In this document: positions 41,149-48,868 of the stretch, one piece after another
How positions within the stretch are numbered: the first letter of the stretch is position 1
Layout of the letters: every line of letters starts with the position of its first letter
Assembly: GCF_041346945.1 (NCBI RefSeq)
Contig: NZ_CP166850.1
Location: forward strand, 4,278,001-4,342,000
Reading direction: 5' to 3'
Origin: Amycolatopsis sp. cg9
GTDB lineage: Bacteria > Actinomycetota > Actinomycetes > Mycobacteriales > Pseudonocardiaceae
DNA: 64,000 nt
The notes under the pieces: generated by a model
Told to the model about the DNA's origin: nothing
Database searches by the model: none
What the model saw: the letters and a program-made list of their open reading frames with translations, nothing else
Made by a program: the position numbers and the translations under genes

Positions 41149-41182
41149 CATCTTGAACAGTTAAACAAGAGTGCTCAAGATG
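41149..41182. promoter_or_regulatory. GntR operator candidate (CATCTTGA-N18-TCAAGATG)
   Basis: CATCTTGA (41149-41156) and TCAAGATG (41175-41182) are exact reverse complements 18 bases apart, in the AT-rich divergent region between nitrilase (41133) and GntR (41209). It is well placed for repression of both genes. Confidence 0.62.
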
Positions 41183-41208
41183 AGCAGTTTGTGCGGTACG
41201 GTCGTTTC

Positions 41209-41913
41209 ATGGCGACGGCAGACCTGAGCGCCCCCGCGCTGACCGGAATCCGGCGGCTGTCGGCGCTCGACACCGTCCGCGCCCGGATCGCCCTCGCGGT
41301 GGAGCTCGGCTTGTTGAAGCCGGGGGAGCGGTTGCCGCCGAACGGCGAAATCGCGCGAGCCCTCGGCGTCGCGGAGATCACCGTCCGCAGGGCCCTGGAG
41401 TCCCTGGCCGAGGACGGCCTGATCGAACGCCGCCGCGGCCGCGCGGGCGGCACCCTGGTCGCCGAGCACCCCCCGGCATCCCGGGTCAGCGAGGTCGGCG
41501 CCTACCGCGAGTCGGCCGGCGAGGTCCGCGAGCTGATCGACCACCGCCTGGTGCTGGAGTCGGGCCTGGTCCAATTCGTGGCAAAACGGCCCCCGGACCT
41601 GGTGCGCCTGCGCGCGTTGGTCGCCCGGATGGACACGGTGCCGGACTGGGCGGAGTTCCACGAGCTAGACGCGGAGTTCCACCGCACGGTGGCCGCCCCC
41701 GCCCCACCGGCGGCGGTCGCCCAGTACGAGACGGTGCTGGCGGAGCTGTACCGGTTTTACCTGCCGTACCCGATGGAGAAGCTGCGCGAGTCGAACCGCG
41801 AGCACGCAAGCCTGGTGAAAGCCCTGGCGGCCGGCGACCCGAACGCGGCGGCCCGAGTGACGAGAAAGCACGTCGGCGGCCTCCACCGCACGATGTTCGT
41901 CGGCCTCGGCTGA
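41209..41913 (+). CDS. GntR-family (FadR/FCD) regulator
   Basis: A 234-residue regulator. Winged HTH: RARIALAVELGLLKPGERLP and IARALGVAEITVRRALESLAEDGLIERR. The FCD effector domain follows (YRESAGEVRELIDHRLVLES; helices to ARVTRKHVGGLHRTMF), with the conserved Asp/His metal-ligand positions of FadR-subfamily GntR proteins. It is divergent from the nitrilase-permease operon and is expected to control it. The ATG at 41209 has no strong ribosome site. A peculiar repeat array follows its stop. Confidence 0.87.
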   Translation: MATADLSAPALTGIRRLSALDTVRARIALAVELGLLKPGERLPPNGEIARALGVAEITVRRALESLAEDGLIERRRGRAGGTLVAEHPPASRVSEVGAYRESAGEVRELIDHRLVLESGLVQFVAKRPPDLVRLRALVARMDTVPDWAEFHELDAEFHRTVAAPAPPAAVAQYETVLAELYRFYLPYPMEKLRESNREHASLVKALAAGDPNAAARVTRKHVGGLHRTMFVGLG

Positions 41914-41935
41914 CCTGATCGGACGGGCGGTCGTG

Positions 41936-42232
41936 GCTCACGCACGGCCTGGCCGATTTCCGACCACGAGTCGGCCACGCACCCGCCTTGGCCGGAATCG
42001 CCCCGGCCGCGCACCAGCCCTGGCCGGAAATTGCCCACGGCTCGGCCGCGCATCAGCCGTGGTCGGAAGTCGCCCACGGCTCGGCCGCGCATCAGCCGTG
42101 GTCGGAAATCGCCCAGGGCCCGGCCCGCCGAACCCCGGTCGAATCCGGCCGCGCCTGGCCCGCCCGGGCCCTGGTCGAAACCTGACCACACCCGGCCCGC
42201 CCGGGCCCTGGTCGAAATCCGACCACCGCTCC
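41936..42232. repeat. intergenic tandem array, ~8 degenerate 37-39-bp units
   Basis: About eight degenerate units fill most of the 396-base gap between the GntR gene and the TAP-like protease. The middle three are 39 bp and almost identical, each containing CGCGCAYCAGCCSTGG followed by YCGGAARTYGCCCAS. The flanking units are 36-38 bp and contain 17-bp palindromes of the form TGGTC-N7-GACCA (42172-42188, 42209-42225) or a close variant (41950-41966). No ORF with codon use like neighbours is convincing. The spacer-free arrangement rules out CRISPR. Confidence 0.85.
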
Positions 42233-42309
42233 CATCCCGGCCGTTCGGCGGCGAGCATCGGCTGATCGGCCGATCTCCCCACCACCCGGCGCCCGGCAGC
42301 CTGAGCCCC

Positions 42310-43740
42310 ATGTCGATCACCCGGTTCGCCGTCCCGCTGCTCGCCGCCGCGGCGCTGCTGCCCGTTGCCCCCTCGATCGCCGCCGCCGACGGGGTCTCGT
42401 GGCAGCTCTGTGCCACCGTCGCCAAGGGCTGGGATCCCGGTGACCGCCGGACCGAATGCGCGCTCGTGCCGGTTCCGCTCGACTACGCCGACCCCGGTGG
42501 TCCGAAAATCGACATCGCCGTCAGCCGGATCCGGGCGAGCGGGGCGCGGGCCGGAGCTGTGCTGCTGAATCCCGGCGGTCCCGGGCAGTCCGGGCTCGAC
42601 ATGCCGCGCAGCATCGCCGACAGCCACGCCGGGGGCATCGGCGTCCACCACGATCTCATCGGGTTCGATCCCCGCGGGGTCGGCTACAGCGCCGACGTGC
42701 CGTGTTCCGCCGACGTCCAGGAGCCGGACCCGGGCCTCCCCGACAAGGAGAAAGCCCGCGAAGCCGCGGAGCGGGCGGCCCAGGCCAATTGGCGTTGCGT
42801 CGCCGCGCACCCGGATTTCGTCCGAAATCTGACCACGCCCACCATCGCCCGCGATCTCGACCGCATCCGCCTCGCGCTGGGCGAAGACAAGATCGGCTAC
42901 TACGGCGTCTCGTGGGGCACCGCGCTCGGCGCGCAGTACCGGGCGCTCTTCGACGCCCACGTCGACAAGATGCTGCTCGACTCCGTCATGCCGCCCGACC
43001 TGAACGTCACCGCGATGGACGACGGCCAGGCGACCGCGGGCGAGAACACTTTCCACGACTTCGCCTCGTGGATCGCCAGGTACGACGCCGTCTACCACTT
43101 CGGGACCACCGAGCCGGCGGTCGCGAAAGCCCTGCTCGACCTCCGGGCCGAACTCACCGCTCACCCGCGGGGCGAGCTGAACGGCGCGACCGTCAACGGC
43201 ATGCTCGCCAACCCGCGCCGCGAATGGGCGGGCCTGGCCCGGCAGCTCGCCCAGGTCCGCGACGGCGGCACGACTTCACCCGAAAGTGCGAAACAACCCG
43301 GGAAGCTCGGCTGGGACGGCGAACCGCACGCCTTCAACCACTTCCAGCAGACGGCGCTCCTCTGCAACGAGTCGCCGAGCCCGCGTGACTTCGAGACCGT
43401 CTGGCGGCACCGGCTCGAGCGGATGAAGCGGCTGCCGGTCGCGGGTGGCTACGGCCTCTACGAACAGCTCTGCGTCGGCTGGCCCCTGCCCGCGCGGCCG
43501 TGGGCGCTCACCGCCGGCAAGAGCCCGCTGCAGCTCGTCGGCCACGCCTACGAACCGGTCACGCCGATCGGCTGGGCGCTGGCGATGCGGCAGCGGGCCG
43601 GCGGTTCGCTCATGACCGTCGAGGACGACGTACACGGCTCCCTCAGCTCGCTGACCTGCGCGAACGCCGTTGTCACTTTTTTCGACACGGGCAAGACGAC
43701 GTCGGAATCCTGCCCGGGGGCGCCCATCCCGGCGCCCTGA
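42310..43740 (+). CDS. secreted TAP-like alpha/beta hydrolase (tripeptidyl aminopeptidase family)
   Basis: A 476-residue exported protease of the Streptomyces tripeptidyl-aminopeptidase/SlpD family. Signal peptide about residues 1-26 (LLAAAALLPVAPSIAAADG). The nucleophile elbow is YYGVSWGTALGAQY (Ser201), the oxyanion region NPGGPGQSGLDMPR, and FDPRGVGYS. The C-terminal TAP domain contains LLCNESPSP and ends with the catalytic His in VEDDVHGSLSSLTC. Cys pairs (LC, CS, CVAA, CNE, CVGW, CANA, CPG) suit an extracellular disulfide protein. Standard start ATG 42310. Confidence 0.88.
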   Translation: MSITRFAVPLLAAAALLPVAPSIAAADGVSWQLCATVAKGWDPGDRRTECALVPVPLDYADPGGPKIDIAVSRIRASGARAGAVLLNPGGPGQSGLDMPRSIADSHAGGIGVHHDLIGFDPRGVGYSADVPCSADVQEPDPGLPDKEKAREAAERAAQANWRCVAAHPDFVRNLTTPTIARDLDRIRLALGEDKIGYYGVSWGTALGAQYRALFDAHVDKMLLDSVMPPDLNVTAMDDGQATAGENTFHDFASWIARYDAVYHFGTTEPAVAKALLDLRAELTAHPRGELNGATVNGMLANPRREWAGLARQLAQVRDGGTTSPESAKQPGKLGWDGEPHAFNHFQQTALLCNESPSPRDFETVWRHRLERMKRLPVAGGYGLYEQLCVGWPLPARPWALTAGKSPLQLVGHAYEPVTPIGWALAMRQRAGGSLMTVEDDVHGSLSSLTCANAVVTFFDTGKTTSESCPGAPIPAP

Positions 43741-43741
43741 T

Positions 43742-44311
43742 TCAGATGCGGGCGCGCAGCTGCTCGCGGACCTCCATCAGCGCGAAGCCGAGCAGGTTCA
43801 GCCCGCGCCAGTAGTCCGGCTTGGTCGCGTTCTTCTCCTCGCGAGCCAGCCCCGAACCCCACACGAGGTCCTTCTTCGACGCCTCGACGATGACCGCGTC
43901 CCCGGTGCCGAGCAGGAATCGCCGCAGGTCGCGGTGCTGCCGGAACTTGGCCAGGTTGCCGTCGACGGCGATGTCGAACCGGTGGCGCTCCCAGACCGCG
44001 GCGTCGAAGCCGGCGACCTCGCGGCCGAGCACCTTCGCCGTCTTCGGGTCGGGCGCCGAGCGGATCAGGGCCGCCTTCTCGTGGTCGCCGAACAGCTCGG
44101 CCTTGCCGGCCATCATGTAGTGCTCGGCGGTCGGGTAGACGACGCCGTCGTCCTCGAACGGGTCGAGCCACCACTGGCTCAGGCAGCTCGCGGTCACCCG
44201 CCCGGACGTCGAGGGCGCGTGCCCGTAGAACAGCAGGTATTCGGGCTCCGCACCCTCGTGGATCTTTTCGCGCAACGCCTCGACACTGCGGATCCCGTCG
44301 ACCTTCACCAT
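43742..44311 (-). CDS. NADAR-family protein (YbiA-like)
   Basis: A 189-residue NADAR-domain protein. YLLFYGHAPSTSGRVTASCLSQWW, then FEDDGVVYPTAEHYMMAGKAELFGD (Glu/His active region), AAVWERHRFDIAVDGNLAKFRQ, and VEASKKDLVWGSGL match the YbiA/NADAR fold, which is associated with NAD/ADP-ribose metabolism and hydrolysis of riboflavin intermediates or ADP-ribose on guanine in other members. ATG 44311 chosen over GTG/ATG further upstream. It is convergent with the TAP gene (stops 1 base apart). Confidence 0.87.
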   Translation of the reverse strand: MVKVDGIRSVEALREKIHEGAEPEYLLFYGHAPSTSGRVTASCLSQWWLDPFEDDGVVYPTAEHYMMAGKAELFGDHEKAALIRSAPDPKTAKVLGREVAGFDAAVWERHRFDIAVDGNLAKFRQHRDLRRFLLGTGDAVIVEASKKDLVWGSGLAREEKNATKPDYWRGLNLLGFALMEVREQLRARI

Positions 44312-44332
44312 CCGACTAGTGGACCACAACCC

Positions 44333-45589
44333 TTATAGCAGGAAGTGGAACAGGGGGCTGCCCGGCTCGATCCGCTCCACCTGAAGCGGGCTCGCGGCCA
44401 TCCGCGCCAGCAGCCCGGGCAGGTCGGACGGCCGGGCGATTTCGACGCCGACCAGCGCCGGGCCCATCTCGCGGTTGGTGCGCTTGACGTACTCGAAGCG
44501 CGTGATGTCGTCTTCGGGCCCGAGGACCTGCTCCAGGAACCGCCGCAGCGCGCCCGGCTCCTGCGGGAAGCCGACCAGGAAGTAGTGCTTCAGCCCTTCG
44601 TGCATCAACGAGCGTTCGAGGATCTCGCTGTAGCGGCTGACGTCGTTGTTGCCGCCGGAGACCACGACGACGACGGTCTGCCCCGGCTCCACCTGGACCA
44701 CGGACCCGAGCGAAGCCGCGGCCAGCGCGCCCGCGGGCTCGGCGATGATGCCGTCGGACTGGTACATCGCCAGCATCTCGGTGCAGATGGCGCCCTCGGC
44801 GACCGCGGTCAGCTCGGCGCCGCTGTCGCGGACCAGCGGGTAGGTGACCGCGCCGGCTTCGCGCACCGCGGCGCCGTCGACGAACGAGTCCAGCTCGGGC
44901 AGCCGGACCGGGTGCCCGGCGGACAGCGCCGCCGCCATGCACGCCGCGCCGGCCGGTTCGACGCCGACGACCCGGACGTCCGGGTGCCGTTCGCGCAGCC
45001 AGCTGCCGACGCCGGCGAGCAGCCCGCCGCCGCCGACCGGGACGACCACGACGTCCGGGACGAAGCCGAGCTGCTCGACCACCTCGGACGCGACCGTGCC
45101 CTGCCCGGCGACCGTGCGGACGTCGTCGAACGCCGGCACCAGCGTGGCGCCCGTGCGCTGGGCGTCCTCGTTGGCCGCGGCGAAGGCGTCTTCGTACGTT
45201 TCGCCGACGACGATGACCTCGATGTGCGCGCCGCCGAGCGTCGCGATGCGTTCGCGCTTCTGCCGCGGCGTGGTGCCCGGGACGTACACGCGGCCGTTCG
45301 CGCCGAGCCGGCGGCACGCGTACGCGACGCCCTGGGCGTGGTTGCCGGCGCTGGCGCAGACGACCCCGAGCGCGCGGGTGGCTTCGTCGAGCTGGACGAT
45401 GAAGTTGTAGGCGCCGCGGATCTTGTACGACCGGACGGTCTGCAGGTCTTCGCGCTTCACCCAGACCTGGGCGTCCACCCGGGACGACAGCCGCGCGCTC
45501 GGTTCCAGCGGCGTCCGGGTCACCACCCCGGCCAGCCGCTCGGCGGCCGTTTCGATGGTCGCCGCGGTCACCGTGTCGATGTCGTGCAC
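44333..45589 (-). CDS. ilvA: threonine ammonia-lyase (threonine deaminase)
   Basis: A 418-residue PLP enzyme converting threonine to 2-oxobutyrate, the first step of isoleucine synthesis. PLP Lys56 lies in VRSYKIRGAYNF; ASAGNHAQGVAYACRRLG is the phosphate/asparagine loop, VVVPVGGGGLLAGVGSWLRE and VVVVSGGNND the glycine-rich sites. A single C-terminal ACT-like segment (FLVGFPQEPGALRRFLEQVLG) fits the short biosynthetic allosteric form. GTG 45589 gives the usual N-terminus DIDTVTAATIETAAERLAG. The preceding gene on the other strand is a sigma factor. Confidence 0.9.
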   Translation of the reverse strand: MHDIDTVTAATIETAAERLAGVVTRTPLEPSARLSSRVDAQVWVKREDLQTVRSYKIRGAYNFIVQLDEATRALGVVCASAGNHAQGVAYACRRLGANGRVYVPGTTPRQKRERIATLGGAHIEVIVVGETYEDAFAAANEDAQRTGATLVPAFDDVRTVAGQGTVASEVVEQLGFVPDVVVVPVGGGGLLAGVGSWLRERHPDVRVVGVEPAGAACMAAALSAGHPVRLPELDSFVDGAAVREAGAVTYPLVRDSGAELTAVAEGAICTEMLAMYQSDGIIAEPAGALAAASLGSVVQVEPGQTVVVVVSGGNNDVSRYSEILERSLMHEGLKHYFLVGFPQEPGALRRFLEQVLGPEDDITRFEYVKRTNREMGPALVGVEIARPSDLPGLLARMAASPLQVERIEPGSPLFHFLL

Positions 45590-45619
45590 CCCGATGAATC
45601 TACGACTCGCGCGTCCCGG

Positions 45620-45647
45620 GCAACCTGCCGGGCTCCCGGGCGCATCA
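45620..45647 (+). promoter_or_regulatory. candidate ECF promoter of the first SigE-family gene (GCAACC-N16-GCATCA)
   Basis: GCAACC at 45620-45625 is an ECF-type -35; after exactly 16 bases comes GCATCA at 45642-45647 as -10, 31 bases before the GTG start of the sigma gene. The layout matches the promoters found at the second sigma locus (57.3 kb). Confidence 0.5.
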
Positions 45648-45677
45648 AAGGGGTGACGAACAGGATGGGGGACGCCG

Positions 45678-46166
45678 GTGGACGACTTCACCGAGTACGT
45701 GACCGCCCGCGCGGGCTGGCTGCGCAAGGTCGCGTACCTGCTCTGCGGCGACTGGCACCGGGCCGACGACCTGGTCCAGTCGGCGATCACGCGGCTCTAC
45801 GCGAACTGGTCACGGGCATCGCGAGCGGACAACCTCGACGGCTACGCGCGCCGGACGCTGGTCAACACGTTCCTCGCCGAACAGCGGACGTCGTGGTGGC
45901 GGCGGGTGGACCTGCGCGGCACCGGGCACGAACGGCCCGTGCCCGGCTCCGACGTCGACGCGGCGCTCGACCTGCGGGCCGCGCTCGACCGGCTGCCCGC
46001 CCGCCAGCGCGCGACCGTCGTCCTCCGCTACTTCAGCGATCTGCCGGTCGCGGAGACCGCGCGGGCGCTGGGCTGTTCGGAAGGCACCGTCAAGAGCCAG
46101 ACCTCGAAGGCCGTGGAAACGCTCCGCGAGCTGCTGGGCGAACCGATCCGGGAGGGACGAGCATGA
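45678..46166 (+). CDS. SigE-family ECF RNA polymerase sigma factor
   Basis: A 162-residue sigma factor with region 2 (TEYVTARAGWLRKVAYLLCG and DLVQSAITRLYANWSRA) and region 4 (ALDRLPARQRATVVLRYFSDLPVAETARALGCSEGTVKSQTSKAV). The NCBI SigE-family hallmark is the short form without other domains. GTG start 45678 after GGGGGAC. The next gene starts with an ATGA overlap and encodes a membrane protein, probably its anti-sigma partner. Autoregulation through the upstream GCAACC promoter is likely. Confidence 0.88.
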   Translation: MDDFTEYVTARAGWLRKVAYLLCGDWHRADDLVQSAITRLYANWSRASRADNLDGYARRTLVNTFLAEQRTSWWRRVDLRGTGHERPVPGSDVDAALDLRAALDRLPARQRATVVLRYFSDLPVAETARALGCSEGTVKSQTSKAVETLRELLGEPIREGRA

Positions 46167-47143
46167 CCGACCACGAGCTGGCCACCAAGCTGAAGGAACT
46201 CGCCGACGTGCCCGCCCCGCCGCTCCGGATCGACGTCGACGGCGCGCGCCGGGAGGGGGGACGGCGTCGGCGCCTGCGGACCACCGCGCTGGTCGTGGGC
46301 TGCGCCGCGGTCGTGACGGCCGGCGGGCTGACGGCGGTGTCGGTGTTCCGGCCCCAGCCCGCACCCGCGCCGCCCGCTGTCCAGCCCCGGCCGCAGCCCA
46401 TCGCGCCCGCGCCCACCGACAACCCGCTGGTCGCGAAGGCGAGTTTCGGCTGGCTCCCGGAGGAGGTCACGGGCGTCGAGTACGCCGCCGGCGGCCACGG
46501 CGACACGACGCTGGCCATCGGCCGCGGCGAGCTGCCGCCGATGCTCTGGCTGTCGGTCTCGGACAAGGAACCGGCCCCGCCACGCGATCTCAGCGGTGAG
46601 CCGAAGACGATCCCGCAGCGCGTGGGCGACCGCGACGGCCACTGGGTGACGGCCGACGCGAACGACCCGCTCAACCACGGCGACAGCTACCTGCGCTGGT
46701 CGACCGCCGACGGCCGCTGGGCCCAGCTGCACACCTACTACCTCGCCCGGCCCGACCTGCAGCAAGCGCTGGTGCGGGTGGCCGAAGGGGCGACGTTCGC
46801 GAACCGGGGAGTGCCGCTGCCGCTGCGCATCACGAGCCTGCCGCCGTCGTTCCGCCTGTCCGACGCCTACACGTCGCGGCGGCCGGACCAGGACAACGTC
46901 CCGTGGAAGCTGGTGCTGCAGTACTCGGCGAACGGGGCGCTGGTGACGATCAACGTCGCCCCGCCGGGTGCCACGAGCAAGGACGGCCTCGGCGTGCCGA
47001 AGTGCGTGAAGAAGAACGGGCTCGAGGCCTGCGTCGCGATCGACAAGGAGAACGCCGCGGGCATCACGGCGAAGGAGCTGCTGAGCCGGATCACCCTGCT
47101 GGGTCCCGACGAGAAGACGTGGACCCCGCACGTGCTCGGCTGA
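46163..47143 (+). CDS. single-pass membrane protein partner of SigE-family factor (putative anti-sigma)
   Basis: A 326-residue protein. N-terminal cytosolic ~40 residues (HELATKLKELADVPAPPLRIDVDGARREGG) are followed by one membrane segment (TTALVVGCAAVVTAGGLTAVSV), a Pro-rich linker and an outer domain (ADNPLVAKASFGWLPEEVTGVEY onward) of unknown fold with one Cys pair near the end (PKCVKKNGLEACVAI). This is the usual companion seen downstream of SigE-family genes, presumably binding the sigma factor. It is translationally coupled to it (ATGA). No zinc-anti-sigma HxxxCxxC motif is present. Confidence 0.65.
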   Translation: MTDHELATKLKELADVPAPPLRIDVDGARREGGRRRRLRTTALVVGCAAVVTAGGLTAVSVFRPQPAPAPPAVQPRPQPIAPAPTDNPLVAKASFGWLPEEVTGVEYAAGGHGDTTLAIGRGELPPMLWLSVSDKEPAPPRDLSGEPKTIPQRVGDRDGHWVTADANDPLNHGDSYLRWSTADGRWAQLHTYYLARPDLQQALVRVAEGATFANRGVPLPLRITSLPPSFRLSDAYTSRRPDQDNVPWKLVLQYSANGALVTINVAPPGATSKDGLGVPKCVKKNGLEACVAIDKENAAGITAKELLSRITLLGPDEKTWTPHVLG

Positions 47144-47192
47144 CCGGCCGGTCCCGAGTGGACAGTCGGCGGCGATCTGCGAGGGTGGGTGC

Positions 47193-48863
47193 GTGACGGA
47201 ACTGCTCGTCGTGCTCGTGACCGGGTTCCTCGTGATCGCCGCGGCCACCGTCGTCGGCCCGCGGCTGGGAGTCGCCGCGCCGCTCGTGCTGGTGGTGCTC
47301 GGTGTCGCCGCGAGCCTGCTGCCTCTGTTCGCCACGGCGCACATCGAGCCCGAGTGGATCCTCGAAGGCGTCCTGCCGCCGCTGCTCTACTCGGCCGCGG
47401 TGTCGATGCCCGCGATGAACTTCCGGCGCGAGTTCGGTGCGATCAGCGGGTTGTCGGTGCTGCTCGTCGTCGGCAGCTCGCTGGTGCTCGGCCTGTTCTT
47501 CGCGCTCGTCCTGCCCGGGCTTGGGTTCGCGTGGGGTGTCGCGCTCGGCGCGATCGTCAGCCCGACCGACGCTGTCGCGACGTCGATCGTGAAGCAGACC
47601 TCGCCGTCCCAGCGGGTCGTGGCGATCCTCGACGGGGAGAGCCTGCTCAACGACGCGACCGCGCTGGTCGTGCTGCGGACGGCGATCGTCGCGACGGCCG
47701 CGTCGTTCTCCTTCTGGGGCGCGCTCGGCACGTTCGCGTACTCGGTCGCCGTCGCGGGCGTGCTCGGCTGGGTCGTGGGCCGGCTCAACCTGCTGGTCCG
47801 GCGGCGGGTGACCGACTCGACCGTCAACACGGTCATCTCGTTCGCCGTGCCGTTCGCCGCCTCCCTGCCGGCCACGCTGCTCGGGGCGTCCGGCCTGGTG
47901 GCGGCGGTGGTCGCCGGGCTCGTGACGGGCATCCGCGCGCCGCGGGAGCTCTCGCCGCGCAACCGCCTGTCGGACACGCAGAACTGGCGGACGGTCGAGC
48001 TCGTCCTCGAGGGCGCCGTGTTCCTGACCATGGGCCTGCAGATCAAGGCGATCGTGGCGAACGTGCAGCACGACCACGGCGGGGTCGGCGCGGCCGTGGC
48101 CATCGCGGCCGTCGCGCTCCTGCTGACGGTGCTGGTGCGCGCGGTGTACGTCGCCCCGCTGCTCAGGTACCTCATCGCGCGCGTCCGGCACGGCGAACGG
48201 CTGCAGGCCCGGCTGCAGGACATGTCGGAGCGGATGAGCACGCCCGAGGGCAAGCAGCAGACGTTCGAGGAGGTCAACGCGGGCCGGCGCAAGCTGTCGG
48301 AGCGGGACCTCGACCGGTTTTCGACCAGAGTCACCCGGGGGCTCGCCACCATCGACTACTTCCTGCGCGAACCGCTCGGGTGGCGCGAGGGCGTCGTCGT
48401 CGTGTGGGCGGGCATGCGCGGCGCGGTGACGGTGGCCGCGGCGCAGACCCTGCCCGAGGACACCCCGCAGCGCTCGGTGCTGGTGCTCGTCGCGTTCGCG
48501 GTGGCGATCCTGTCGTTGCTGCTGCAGGGCGGCACGATCGGCTGGGTGCTGCGCCGGCTGTCGCCGGAAATCGACCAGGCCGCCGCCGCGAAGCAGGCCG
48601 AGACCGAGCGGACCCAGATCTTCGAGCTGCTGCGGTCGAGCGCGGCCGGCATCCCGAAGCCGCCGGAGCCCGAAGGCCACCCGGAGCAGGCGGACTTCGA
48701 CGCGGCGATGCGCTACCGGCTGGCTGTGCTGGAGACGCAGCGCGGCGCGTTGCTCGACGCCCGCGACAACGGCACGTTCGACGCCGACGTCCTGGCGAAC
48801 GCGCTGGTCAACCTCGACGCGTCGCAGATCGCCCTCGAGATGCGCGGCAAGCCGGCCGACTGA
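47193..48863 (+). CDS. Na+/H+ antiporter, CPA1 family
   Basis: A 556-residue cation/proton antiporter. About 12 membrane segments with the CPA1 signatures AIVSPTDAVATSIVKQ and LDGESLLNDATALVVLRTAI (the ND motif of the ion site), followed by GMRGAVTVAAAQTL. A ~70-residue hydrophilic insertion (RHGERLQARLQDMSERMSTP...) and a charged C-terminal tail (~90 residues) are typical of bacterial NhaP/YjcE-type antiporters. GTG start 47193. It stands alone and supports pH/Na+ homeostasis. Confidence 0.9.
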   Translation: MTELLVVLVTGFLVIAAATVVGPRLGVAAPLVLVVLGVAASLLPLFATAHIEPEWILEGVLPPLLYSAAVSMPAMNFRREFGAISGLSVLLVVGSSLVLGLFFALVLPGLGFAWGVALGAIVSPTDAVATSIVKQTSPSQRVVAILDGESLLNDATALVVLRTAIVATAASFSFWGALGTFAYSVAVAGVLGWVVGRLNLLVRRRVTDSTVNTVISFAVPFAASLPATLLGASGLVAAVVAGLVTGIRAPRELSPRNRLSDTQNWRTVELVLEGAVFLTMGLQIKAIVANVQHDHGGVGAAVAIAAVALLLTVLVRAVYVAPLLRYLIARVRHGERLQARLQDMSERMSTPEGKQQTFEEVNAGRRKLSERDLDRFSTRVTRGLATIDYFLREPLGWREGVVVVWAGMRGAVTVAAAQTLPEDTPQRSVLVLVAFAVAILSLLLQGGTIGWVLRRLSPEIDQAAAAKQAETERTQIFELLRSSAAGIPKPPEPEGHPEQADFDAAMRYRLAVLETQRGALLDARDNGTFDADVLANALVNLDASQIALEMRGKPAD

Positions 48864-48868
48864 CGGGT

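Noticed and set aside
41936..42232. CRISPR array
   Set aside because: Units are degenerate and adjacent with no unique spacers, and no cas genes are near.
41938..42300. Coding continuation through the array (Gly/Arg-rich minus-strand or upstream extension of the TAP gene)
   Set aside because: Only repeat-derived low-complexity peptide; the TAP protease has a proper signal peptide start at 42310.
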